This document shows, piece by piece, positions 19,620 through 29,571 of a stretch of 36,897 bases of DNA (the first letter of the stretch is position 1; every line of letters begins with the position of its first letter). Under the pieces are notes generated by a model. The model did no database searches. It was not told the origin of the DNA and was given only the letters and a program-made list of their open reading frames with translations. This DNA comes from Penium margaritaceum. Its lineage: Eukaryota; Streptophyta; Zygnematophyceae; Desmidiales; Peniaceae. The stretch spans positions 96,425 through 133,321 of the forward strand of contig SZWC01004851.1 in the NCBI GenBank assembly GCA_023375785.1, written 5' to 3'. Made by a program: the position numbers and the translations under genes.

Positions 19620-20548
19620 AAGGCTCACGACAAGAGGAATAGACAAGGAGTTGTCACATTAATTAGGAACATCACGTGCACGCAACAAGCCAACAGCATG
19701 CACAGCTGCCTTGAACATTGCACTGCTGAGAGATTTTGTGAGAAAGTCTGCACGCTGCTAATGCGTTTCGACCAAGGCAACCTGGAACTCTCCTCTGGCA
19801 ATGTGCTCGCGCACAAAGTGATGCTCAATGTTGATGTGTTTTGTGCATGAATGATGCATGCCATCATGCTCAGCAATCGCCTTAGTGCTCTGATTATCGC
19901 AGCGCAATGTGATGCAGCAAATGGACACACGAAGCTGCTGAAGCGAGAAAGTCAGACACTCTCACATGTGCCTACGCCAATTACAACATACTCAGCCTCA
20001 CTGTAGCTATACGCAACACAACCCTGCTTGCCACTTTTCCATGAAATAGCAGTCCCAACCACAAGAAAGATATAGCCTGTGCGACTACGTACGTCTACAT
20101 CATGAGCCCAGTCATTGTCAGTGTACCCATCAACGGCTATAGAGGGATATGACCTGCAGCACAGTCCGACACGCGCAGTGGACAGTGCGTACCGGACGAC
20201 ATGCAATACGGCCTCGAGGTGTCTTTGACGAGGCTGCTGGGAGAACTGGACCAGGAAGTTGACCGAGAAGGCCACATTCGCTCGGGTGGTGGTGGTGAGG
20301 TACATAAGGGATCCAATCACGCTGAGGTAATCAGTGACATTGACAGTGTCCACCAGCTGAGTCTTGTCAAGTGACTTGAGCAGGCGTTGGCCAGCTGGAG
20401 TCATCGGTGTGGACGTAGTGGGGGTGTCAGCGAGGAAGGAGGAGAAGCGATCCCCTAGGCTGCGGATGTATGTGGCCTGGTGCATGTGTAGCTTCCTGCG
20501 TTGGCGATCACGCATGAGCTCCATGCCGATGTATGTGGCCTGGTGCAC
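19620..20548 (-). pseudogene. Copia RNase H domain and reverse transcriptase end
   Basis: The frame 19952-20548 includes the RT connection (PMTPAGQRLL, then VIGSLMYLTTTTRANVAFSV) and the RNase H signature: GYTDNDWAHDVDVRSRTGYIFL, then SWKSGKQGCVAYSYSEAEYV. After a frameshift the end of RNase H is legible from 19690 to 19950 (a CDNQST-like segment, then HINIEHHFVREH). Two nearly identical stretches encoding MHQATYI lie about 60 bp apart (20463-20484 and 20526-20546), a short internal duplication that disrupts the junction with the upstream RT frame. No intact protein remains. Confidence 0.9.
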
Positions 20549-21170
20549 AAGATGGACCCAAGTCCTTCATTTTGTAGGCAGACTGCAACAGAGTCTTCAT
20601 TGATTGCACGGTTGTAGGACTGGGCAATGCAATGAGGAGATCATCCACATAGACTAAGATGGCTACCAACGGCTGCGAAGGTGCACTAAAAAAGAGTGTT
20701 AGATCGACAGTGCTACAATGGTAGCCGTCCTTATCCAGGGTAGAAGAGATCTCCAAGTTCTAGCAACACAAACACTGCTTGAGTCTGTACAGTGCTTTGC
20801 GTAGCCGCCAAACATTGTTTGTGCCATCTGTGAAGCCTGGGGGCTGCACCATGTAGATCTCCTCATCAAGGCGTCCATGCAATAAGTCATTGTTGACTTC
20901 CATCTCTTCTAGTTCCCAGTCGTGCTGGGCAACCAGGCTCAAGAGAGCGCAGGCCGTGGTGTATTGTCCAATAGGGGCAAACGTCTCATCAAAGTGAACG
21001 CCTGGGACTTGGGAGAATCCCTTGGTGGTAAGTCGAGCCTTATACCTGTCAATCGTACCATCAGGCTTCAGCTTGCGCCGAAGTACCCAGCGGGCTGAGA
21101 CTCTCTTGCGGCCTGGTGGGAGATCAACAAGTTCAAACACCTCATGTTCATTCAAGGCCATGAGCTCCTC
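20549..21170 (-). pseudogene. Copia reverse transcriptase (RVT_2)
   Basis: The frame 20760-21161 covers fingers and palm: FELVDLPPGRKRVSARWVLR, then DGTIDRYKARLTTKGFSQV, and FDETFAPI. The block normally containing the first catalytic Asp (MDV) reads MEVNNDLLHG, Asp to Glu. It goes on through LDEEIYMVQPPGF to a stop at LKQCLCC. The frame 20508-20756 has the catalytic box ILVYVDDLLIAL, YVDD encoded at 20640-20651. A stop and frame change near 20757 separate the halves. The domain would reverse-transcribe the element RNA. Confidence 0.93.
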
Positions 21171-22067
21171 CTACATGGCCTTCTCCCACAAATCAACATT
21201 AGCTGCCTCTCTAGCCTGATGGACAGTGGTAGGCTCTGCTAGGAATGAGGGATGGCCGCTTGCTGCAAAGCAGGCTGCGATGTATCTAGCAACGGAGGCA
21301 TCCAAGGCACTGTGGAACTCATGAGCAATGAGTGCATAGCCCACTACTGAGTTAGGATAGACTATGCTGACAATGAGTCCAAGTGCATCAAGCCCAGTGG
21401 GCCTGGCAGCCGAGCCAGTTGTTTTGGAGGATGCACTGGAGCAAATGCAACGTTGAGAGGGCTGTGAGGACTATGAGACTGACGTCTGTGGGGGAGAACG
21501 GAATCTCCCTCCATGAGTGTACGACTCTGGTATGATTGGAGGGGCATCAGTGACTGGTGGAGACATTGTCTCATTGTCAACCACAGGTGGCTGTGGAAGA
21601 GGCGGTGGAGAGGAATCAGGGACATCACGTGGAGGAGAATGTGCCAGAGTGTTGTCGTACAGTAGTGGGGCATTGAAGGGCACTAACGTGGACTCAAACA
21701 ATGTAGAAGGGGAAGAAGCTGGGGAAGGACTAGATGGGGATGCAGTCGGGGTGCTCAGACGTGTGTCAATGCTGGATGACACAAGAGGAGGAGTAGAGGA
21801 AGAGGGAGTCAAGCTAGAGGGAGGTGCCACAGTGAGACCGGAGGCTGGAACATGTCCATCCCTCCCAAGCCGACAGAGCGAGGACAAAGAGGAGGAGGGA
21901 GCAACATGAGACAAGTCGCGAGGAAAGATTTCCTCAAAGAAAAGGGCATCACGTGATTCGACAACACGGACGCGATCGGGGTCCCAGAGGCGCCAGGCTT
22001 TGGACATGGCCGAGACCCCAAGGAAATTACACAAGTGAGTTTGTAGACTAAGTTTGCCGTCATGCAT
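21171..22067 (-). pseudogene. Copia integrase C-terminus and Ser/Pro-rich linker
   Basis: The frame 21471-22067 starts with KLSLQTHLCNFLGVSAMSKA, RLWDP, the conserved copia segment KLxxxxxxCxFLGY...KAYR at the integrase end. A long low-complexity Ser/Pro/Thr stretch follows (about 21540-21900), typical of the integrase-RT linker. The antisense plus frame 21517-21909 is a shadow. Confidence 0.85.
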
Positions 22068-23585
22068 TTCCTCAGGAAGCTAGACTGAAGTAATACAGTC
22101 CAAGACACGAGCAAGGCGGAGGTCCGCGCGGTGACCAAACCAACGTTCAAACGACGTGACATGACAAGGCAGAGGACCGTGAGGAACACGGTTCCAGACC
22201 CACGTCATGTAAGACATGGCTTCAAAAGAGAATGGAGGGGGAAGGTCAAACACAGTGAAAAGGGTATGCACACCATCAGCAAGAGTTCTGTTCCAATGCT
22301 CAAACACGCCATTTTGTTGGGTCGTGTGGTGTGATGTGGTTTCAATACTCACACCACAAGACAAGAGAAAGCGAGAAGTTGGACCGATGAATTATCCCCC
22401 ACGGTCACAACGAAAGACTCGGAGATGACGACCACAAGCGAGTTCTGCCTGGGGAAGCCAGGACTCGAGAGTAGGGCAAACATCACTTTTTTGCTTGAGA
22501 GCAAAGACCCAACGCATGCAGGAGAAGTCATCAGTGAGATAGAGCACGTAGCGACCAACCTCCCCAAGAGCCTCATGAGGTAGAGGCCCCATGACATCAG
22601 CATGCAACAGGTCAAAAGGATGAGAGGTGCGAGACTCAAAGGTAGAGAAGGCAGACCTATGCATCTGACCTTGTGCGCAATCAAGGCAGTCAGGGAGACA
22701 AGGGGCAGGGAATGTGGCAGCATCAAGACCACCTGCGGGGAGCATGCAAACAAGGGTGTCAATGGCAGTAGTGTGAATGTGGAACAAGCGGTGATGCAGC
22801 AACTGATCCTGCGTAGGAGAGAGGGAGCGGGCAACATGCACGTGAGGAGCAGTGGTTGGAGCCGGCGCAAAGGTGGGAATGGGAAAAAGGCGATCGCAGC
22901 GGGTGCCTTGCAGAAGAACGCGACCACAAGTGTAATGGGAGACAGAGGCAATGCCGCGACTGGAGGAGAAGTCCATGCCCTGGTCATCGAGCGTTGTGAT
23001 AGAGAGCAGACTCAGCTCAAGAAATGGAACGTACAAGACGTCTGGCAAGAACAATTCCCCCCCAAGGCCGGCAAAGCGCACAATGCCAACACCTTGAACA
23101 GGGAGCAGCTGACCGGAGCCAATGCGAACAAAAGGCACGGAACCATCTGGGCCAAAAGAAGCAAAAGGCGGGCGTGACGAGGTCATGTGCTGGGTGGCTC
23201 CAGATTTAAGGACCCAGAAGCCACCGGACTCACAAACAGTAGCGGGGTCACGACTAACGGTGGCAATGGATGCACGCGGGGAGAAGCACTGACCACACGT
23301 AGTAAGAAAGTGGGGCAAAGGGATGGGCTGCCACTCTTCAATCCACGGAACATCATTAGGGGGACACCCAAGAACATGACCGCACGAAGGACCACGCAAC
23401 TCCCCATCAACGACACATGCAAGAGGCTCTGACCCAGAGCGCTCACCCTCACCTCCCTGATGACGAAGGTGGCACTGGTGGACGGTGTGAGAAAGGGCAA
23501 CGTCCAACTTGCGCTCGTCCTCGGGCGGGTCCAGAATAATGACAATGGCGGAGGAGGGACGACGAGGTGGGTAAGGTGAAGACAC
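22068..23585 (-). pseudogene. Copia protease, GAG-pre-integrase and integrase core
   Basis: The 397-codon frame 22392-23585 is the longest in the window. Near residue 125 it has FWVLKSGATQHMT, the protease active site where WVLDSGAS/T is usual, so the catalytic Asp is Lys. Then VPFLELSLLSI and the GAG-pre-integrase region with LLHHRLFHIHTTAID and CLDCAQGQ, then the integrase core LLHADVMGPLP (first catalytic Asp) and FRCDRGG (second). A single stop (22392-22394) in place of the usual Glu ends it. The next frame, 22080-22364, continues in the same register with GVSIETTSHHTTQQNGVFEH, giving the third acidic residue. Without that stop the integrase triad would be complete; the protease would still lack its Asp. 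Confidence 0.93.
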
Positions 23586-26403
23586 CTAGGTGGGAGGTGT
23601 AGGCGCCAGATGGTGGACCGTAGAAGACCGGCCCGCCATAACCCGGGGGCCAATCTGAGGGATAAGGAAGGGGAGGCTGAGCAGCAGTTGTTTTTTAAAC
23701 GACGGCCTCAGTGGTGACATGGGAGCTGCGGCTTGATGGAGACGGTGAGGGAGCATCCCGATATGTACTCCCGGACCCCCTGGAGGACTGCGTCTAGTGT
23801 GCACGCATGGCAGATGCCAGGCGCTCGTTGTCTGGAGGCGACGGACACTTCGGTGCACAATGACCGACGGACCCATAGTTCCAGTACGTGACAGTGCTAG
23901 GAGTGGCGGAAGAAGATGAGGTGCTATTGTTGCTGCTGCTGGCCCCCTTCCCCTTACCTCGACCGGAATGACCGCTAGAGCTAGAAGCATTGGAACCTTT
24001 GCTCTGACCTCGACCACGGCCGCCTCCCCCAACCCCCAGGTAAAGGAGGGACGTGGCAGGAGAGGAGGGTGAGGAGGAAGATACGGAGGAGGATGAGGTA
24101 GAATGGAGCGCTATGGTGGCAGTTGCAACAGTTGCACAATGGATGCGTTTGTTCTGGAGAGCACTCCACCACTCAGTGAGGCACTGGAAGGTAAACTCCT
24201 AGAGAGCACCAATGCCTGGGGGAGAGTCAGCAGGCAAAGGCTCAGCAGCAAGGCGCTCAAGCTCTAAAGCTTTCACCTCCCTGAAGATGTTGGACAGCTC
24301 CGGGATGATGCCGTTGACGATGGAAAGAACAGCAGGAAGTTGTCCACGTGCTGCCTTAGCAAGGTTTTCAAGAGGCACCGACTACGGGTCCAATAGGCAT
24401 CCGCAGTCTTGTCAGCACGCATGGAGAGTGTGTTAAACTGGATGGTAAGGACACTTTATGCGGCGTGCCCTGTGACAGTCGTGCGGTGCTTGATGAGTGC
24501 ATATGCGCCAAAAGGATCAATGGGTGTGCGTTGAGCGGTGTCAGCATCAAAGGAACCTATCTCATCAGTGAGATCATCGGGCCTTGTGCAAATGAGGGCA
24601 CGGACAGCACGTGCGGACTCGGCATCAGTGGGCACAAAAGGAGGTTTTGCTGAGGGATTGGGCAACTGGTAGTACTCCCAAAGTTTCTCACCCCGCGCCC
24701 AAGCACTGAAGTGCACCTCCCAGGAAGCAAAGAGAAGTTAAAGGTAAAGTGAGGTGGTGCTGAGTCAAAGTCTGGTTTGCGCTGCAAGGGTTGCAAAATG
24801 GCCTTGGCAGTAATTGCTGTAGCTGTAGCGGAAATGGAGTCACAAGTGAGAGAGCCAATGCTGTTGGATACGGAAGCGAGAGAGGTAGAGAAGGCAGCAG
24901 CAATGTCAGCAGCAGCAAAAGCAGCAGACGTGGAGCATAATATAGGCTTCATGCGATTGAAAACGAGGTCGGTATGTGATTGGCAAACGTCTCCTTATCG
25001 CCCTGTTCAGCACACAATGTTTTCCTCTATAGCGTGCTGTGCAGTGAGGGCTACTTCAAGAGCTGCACGCTCTTTGTGCAGCTCCTCCTACAGAGCAGCA
25101 TACTAGTCATCGTCCACTGGAATGGTGAGTGGTGCGAGAGGCACTCAAGAAATTTCGGGCATAGTTTCCCTTGTCCCAGTGGACGTGGGAAATAAGAGAG
25201 GTACTAGGCTCGATGATGCTGCACGACAGAAGGGAGAGCATACGCACACGGCCACATGAGAGAAGAAAGAAGAGGGAGAGGAGGGTACCCAAGCAACAAG
25301 CGAGGTACAGCTCACCGAGGCTAACGACGCAGGCCAAACAAGGGAGACAGTGTAGCTGCTGCTCAAGTTGCAATGACTGCCACAGAGGATGATGCAAAAA
25401 CGATGAGGTAGGTGACTCCAACAAGAGCTGTACCGGTGAGGGTGAAGACGGCAGCTGCAGTTGTGACCAGGATACGGATATGATGAATGAGAGATGAGGA
25501 TGCGGCTACAGAGGACACCTGAGAGGTGGAGGTCTGAATGGATACCACAACACTAGAGAGAGCAGTAGCAGCTAAGGCTGTTGCTGCTCTGACAGAATCA
25601 GCTATTGCTGCACTCTGTGTGGCTATGTTGTCAGTTGCGGCGGCAAGGGGATCCTGATCAATAGCTGTGGTGGTGTATGCCTCAACCGCCCTGCCAGCAG
25701 GTAAACCGGCAGGTGCACATGCAACACGAGCTATGGCTGCAAATGTGGACGTGACAGCAGAGATAGAGACTAGGGCGGCCTCCAAAATGGTGAAGATGTC
25801 AGAAGGTCCAGAGGAAGCAGCATCATCCTGAGATGCAACGGGAGACACGTAACGACGTGAGCGAGCCACTGTTGGCAGTGCTGCAGGTGCTACCGTGGCT
25901 GGTGCCGCCCCAGAAAGGGTGGCACGCTGACTCTACTCACGGGTCCTACGAGCAACAGGGGAGCTTACAGGAGATGAACGATGACGTTGTTCACGTGGCG
26001 ACCCCATTGCTAGTGCGTTATGCACTGTAGGCGAGTCGTCCGAGGCAGACTGGCAGTAGGCTGCGTACTCGGTGGCGTCGACCAGCGCTATGTGCTCCGC
26101 AGGGTCGTAGTCCTCCCCAGGGTAATATCGTGTGCTGTAACAACGGAGGCGGCACACCCACAATGCAATCCCAGCCCACTCTGCTTCCTTCTCGTGGCAC
26201 GCAATTAGCTCGTCAATGCGTGGGTGTTCACTCTGGCCCCTTGGTGACGTGGGGATCGGCTCCTTATTAGGTAGTGAAGCCAAGGTGGCTACTGAAGCAA
26301 CTGACGCGGTCGCCAATGTGCACGCAGACGTGGCAACTGATGCCTGCCGAGCTGCAAGGCTGCAGGGGTATGGTGCAGCTGAGGTATGAGGCCTAAGTGC
26401 CAA
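23586..26403 (-). pseudogene. Copia gag with Ala/Thr-rich N-terminus and broken zinc knuckle
   Basis: Reading down from Met at 26403: the frame 25933-26403 (MALRPHTSAAPYPCSLAARQ, then a tract with HPRIDELIACHEKEAEWAG), one stop near 25936, then the frame 25363-25869, an Ala/Thr/Ser/Val-rich segment. Further down, 24456-24716 gives HFSAWARGEKLWEYYQLPNP, a segment with the look of the UBN2/copia gag core. Near 23860-23890 a knuckle-like YWNYGSVGHCAPKC has both first Cys positions replaced (Trp-Asn-Tyr context). Stops and frame changes occur between pieces. The Ala-rich N-terminal region is unusually long for copia gag. Confidence 0.78.
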
Positions 26404-26518
26404 GGCACCTAGAGGATGAAGATCTCTGGCGGTGCGAAGCTGTGGTGATGTAGCTCTCAGGTGATGCCCATCTGAAAGGTTGCGGAGCAGTACTGCAAAA
26501 CTATGGAACTACGGGACT
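26300..26518. repeat. 219-bp duplicate, left of the gap
   Basis: Identical over all 219 bases to 26749-26967, in direct orientation, separated only by N. Every other repeat here is diverged, so perfect identity at a gap edge points to assembly, not biology. Confidence 0.97.
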
Positions 26519-26748
26519 NNNNNNNNNNNNNNNNNNNNNNNNNNNNNNNNNNNNNNNNNNNNNNNNNNNNNNNNNNNNNNNNNNNNNNNNNNNNNNNNNN
26601 NNNNNNNNNNNNNNNNNNNNNNNNNNNNNNNNNNNNNNNNNNNNNNNNNNNNNNNNNNNNNNNNNNNNNNNNNNNNNNNNNNNNNNNNNNNNNNNNNNNN
26701 NNNNNNNNNNNNNNNNNNNNNNNNNNNNNNNNNNNNNNNNNNNNNNNN
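26519..26748. other. Assembly gap (230 N)
   Basis: Unknown bases within the copia leader. Any reading frame crossing it is meaningless. The size is an estimate made at assembly and may be zero or negative in truth. Confidence 0.99.
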
Positions 26749-26967
26749 ACTGACGCGGTCGCCAATGTGCACGCAGACGTGGCAACTGATGCCTGCCGAG
26801 CTGCAAGGCTGCAGGGGTATGGTGCAGCTGAGGTATGAGGCCTAAGTGCCAAGGCACCTAGAGGATGAAGATCTCTGGCGGTGCGAAGCTGTGGTGATGT
26901 AGCTCTCAGGTGATGCCCATCTGAAAGGTTGCGGAGCAGTACTGCAAAACTATGGAACTACGGGACT
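26749..26967. repeat. 219-bp duplicate, right of the gap
   Basis: Exact repeat of 26300-26518. It contains the same gag start Met on the minus strand. Confidence 0.97.
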
Positions 26968-27250
26968 GTGGGACAGTGGTGGGGCGAGGCTAGTGGCAAG
27001 GAATCAGGATGACGAGGATCCTCCGGCTGTGTGGAGCTGTGATGAAGGAGCTCTCCGGTGATGCCGAGCTAGAAAGTCGCGAAGCTGTGGTGCAGAACTC
27101 TGGAGCTGCAAGACTAAGAGGCAGCTACGGGCGGGCCAAGGCTAGAGTGCCGGGGCGCCGGGCCGACAAAGGGCTCCAGTGGTGTGGAGCTGCTGTGCTG
27201 CGGTGACACAGCACGCCAAGGCTAGAATGCAACGGCTCCTCTGTGATGCG
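26860..27250. repeat. Degenerate ~145-bp tandem repeat in the copia leader
   Basis: Three units recur with the shared words GATGAxGA, GAAGCTGTGGTG, GGTGATGCC, GGAxCTxCxxGACT and CAAGGCTAGA. Units begin near 26865, 27010 and 27160, the last being partial. Lying between PBS and gag, it is part of the untranslated leader. A 20-bp repeat (CGATCGATGGAATGGAGGGA) occurs twice just beside the PBS at 27344-27382. Confidence 0.6.
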
Positions 27251-27395
27251 GGGATGAGAAGTGGTGGGACATGTGGGAACAGAGTCACGGGTGAAGAGAT
27301 GCTCCCAATGAACATTACTTGTCCCGCTCCACAAGAGGCCCTCGATCGATGGAATGGAGGGACGATCGATGGAATGGAGGGAAATATCCCTCCTA

Positions 27396-27406
27396 CTCTG
27401 ATACCA
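27396..27406 (-). other. Copia primer-binding site
   Basis: Minus strand TGGTATCAGAG directly after the 5' LTR end, complementary to initiator Met tRNA. Confidence 0.9.
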
Positions 27407-28882
27407 ATAGGTAGCGGCAAGACGCCTACACACGCTCACTGTCACATAAGCTAAGAATGCACAAAATCCATGGCTGGGGCGGAGCGTGAGAAACCTCTTA
27501 CTTAGTTGGCAAGAGAAAAAGTGTATAGAGTCAGGAGCTAGCGATCTCTTGGCACTGTTGGTTTTCGTGCATCTCTCATTGTACTCTGTTGTGTCCTCTC
27601 GGCTTGTGTACATCGGTGTGCAGATGACTGACGGCGAGACTCGACGCTGCTGTAGTATCGCTCGGTGGAGCCGACGCGCGCTGAGGCCCACTCATCATTC
27701 GCTGGAGCCTCCTCCCTCCGGCGATGCGCTCAGCGCCATCAGCGGGCCTCCTCGGCGGTCGAGCCGCCGGCGGTCACTGCCACTGCAGATGTTTTCTGCA
27801 TGCACCTAGCGTTGTGTCTGGTTGTGGCATTGCGTCTGCAACATCATGCGATGCCTAGGGTCCATGTCTCCTGTTGTATGGCCCTGTTTGGCGTCGCTGA
27901 CTGTCATAGACACTGCCTAGGTTCGGGCAGCCATAAATCTTTGCTACTATTTTTCTAGCTGATTCTGAACGCACGACTGCGTTTGCAGTGTTGGTGTTAT
28001 GGTATGGTCCAATTTTCAGGCAAAACGGACGACGCTCGGGTTTTGGGCTATCAGGCGTCTGGCAGGGCTCACCGAGAAAACCCTGCCTGCCAGAAAATAG
28101 GTCTAGGAGTAGTTTCTGATTGGCTGGTTAGCTGAGTAACAAGTTCTACACTAGTGGGGGGGAGCTAGAACTTGGAGGGGTCTCCCATTGTTGCTCATTC
28201 TTCACTCCTAATTAGTCACTTTCAGTTTTCAGCTGCTTTCTGGTGCTAAACACTGGCGCGCGCGTTTTTGAGTAACAAAATCCAGAGCTTCCAGACTTAA
28301 ACTCTAGAGCAGCAGACTAAGGGGGTAGTAGACTTAAGCAACGAGCATGGAAGCCCGCACGCTACATCAACAATGCATGCTGTCCCAACCTGCTGCCTAG
28401 GTTTTCCAACTGGCACGCAGTTGACCGGGCCACCCACTCGAGCTGCTCGAAGTGGGGCCTGGCCGCCACCCCGGGGTCGTATCGAATCGGTCGGTTAAAA
28501 GCCGTCACTTACACCTCGGAGCGACCGAGAGTGTGGCCCCGTAGGATAGGAAACCCGGTGCAAGTGCTACACAACTAGCTTAGCATGTAAGTCAGATACA
28601 ACCAAGAATCCACATCGACCATGAGCGTATGTGGAGCATGCGTTTCTCAAGTAATCTCTCATGTTTTAGCCACTCAATGGCCAATCGCCAAATGCTGAGA
28701 AAGGCGAGGAATCTTTCTAGTAGAACTTCAGAATGATTGAGCTCACACAAATCTCGCACCCGGCAGGGACGCCAGTGATGCGTGGCCCACAGCTTTAAAT
28801 CTGCTCAGTCACCTACAGTTGTAGTGTGTGTACATGGATGGAGGCAAGAGGTTACTTGCGTCTTTGTTTGACACAACCAACA
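27407..28882 (-). repeat. Copia 5' LTR, split by a solo LTR
   Basis: The two parts, 27407-27555 and 28412-28882, together about 615 bp, match the 3' LTR at 18946-19578 end to end. The break lies at GGCAC, where the 3' LTR reads uninterrupted AGCACGCGGTTGACC. The inner edge reads TAGGTAGC rather than TGTAGGTAGC, so the terminal dinucleotide next to the PBS is altered. Confidence 0.92.
27556..28411. mobile_element. Solo LTR, 856 bp, inserted in the copia 5' LTR
   Basis: The insert starts TGTTGG and ends CCAACT (last base T where CA is expected) and is flanked by the 5-bp direct repeat GGCAC (27551-27555 and 28412-28416). It has no internal region, PBS or coding part, so it is an LTR left by recombination between two LTRs of a longer element. 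A second copy of the same LTR is at 36086-36897. Shared words include GGCGCGCGCG and AGCAGCAGAC near the end. The parent element is not identified. The uninterrupted 3' LTR of the copia gives the empty site. Confidence 0.9.
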
Positions 28883-29480
28883 CGGGGTACATCTCTTGCG
28901 ACTGTCGAAAAAGGCAAAAACAGGCCTGAAGAGTGGGAAGTCGTGGAGAAAAACATAGGGAGTCAGGACATGGCAAAGGACAAGTGTAGACGGTAAAAAT
29001 CTTGTCTGGCCTGGAAAATCCGCGTTGACGGATCACGCAACTGAGTGAATCACATCATTGTTGACGAGGGTTCCTGAAATCACAAAGTTCGATGAGAGGG
29101 TACAAGGATGACCAACCGACGATACTTCTAAGAGTACAATTGAGTCATGGTAAAATTCATAATACAACACTGTTACTACTGGATGGAGGAGCTTCTTATA
29201 GTTTTTTAAGCATCGACATGGTTTGAAAGTTTGGTTTGCAAGCCAAACCGGGGGTGTTTGAAGGCAAAAACACCTAGGGATGATTGTAGATTTGCCAAAT
29301 ATGTGAACCTCTTTTTCTGGATGGATGTCCCTCACATTGGATATCTGTATGATGTAACGATGTAGAGAAATTGCCCAATGAGCGACCAGAAAAAATCATT
29401 CTCCAGTGAGATTCCCTATACCGACACAATCGAAAAGTAGACTAGACCAATGGAGTAGTTTACTTAGAAATAATGGCAGA
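28883..29480 (+). pseudogene. Gypsy-B gag zinc-knuckle end and protease
   Basis: The first bases after the copia element complete the knuckle: the left half CWTCRKPG (18920-18945) is followed here by YISCDC, so the pattern is C-x2-C-x4-Y-x4-C with His replaced by Tyr. At 29179-29205 LLDGGASYSF marks the protease active-site region, matching ALLDGGASHSF in Gypsy-A, then KPGVFEGK matches EPGVFEGK. Near 29410-29480 the spacer segment YRHNRKVDWTNGVVYLEI (frames differ) matches YRYNPQVDWKSDDVYVEI. All are broken by stops. Confidence 0.8.
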
Positions 29481-29562
29481 ATGAACATAATTGCTCAATC
29501 ACGAAGTTTTGGTACTCGTGTACGCCAGCCGCAACGTGATCCCAATGAGTCGGCCCATGCGA

Positions 29563-29571
29563 TATTTTTGG
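29563..29571 (+). repeat. Foldback target-site duplication, left
   Basis: TATTTTTGG, identical to 31586-31594. Confidence 0.92.

Larger units (their letters stand above)
18946..28882 (-). mobile_element. Ty1/copia retrotransposon inserted in the Gypsy-B zinc knuckle
   Basis: LTRs are at 18946-19578 (3') and 27407-28882 (5', split by a solo LTR). Internal order on the minus strand: PBS, long leader with a degenerate tandem repeat, gag, protease, integrase, reverse transcriptase, RNase H, PPT, which is the PR-IN-RT-RH order diagnostic of copia. Flanks are CGGGA (18941-18945) and CGGGG (28883-28887), a 5-bp target duplication with one change. Joining the flanks restores the CCHC knuckle frame of the Gypsy-B gag. 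The internal region is long, about 7.8 kb including a 230-base gap and a probably artificial repeat. Stops and frameshifts break the polyprotein, but long frames survive, so it is younger than the gypsy copies. Confidence 0.93.

Noticed and set aside
21517..21909. Gly/Glu-rich plus-strand frame
   Set aside because: Antisense of the Ser/Pro-rich copia linker.
22349..22987. 212-codon minus-strand frame rich in Leu/Pro/Ser
   Set aside because: Alternative frame over the true integrase frame 22392-23585.
22602..23177. 191-codon plus-strand frame
   Set aside because: Antisense to the copia protease and integrase frame; no motif of its own.
26457..26852. Frames crossing the N gap
   Set aside because: Open only because N runs give no stop codons; the edges are duplicate sequence.
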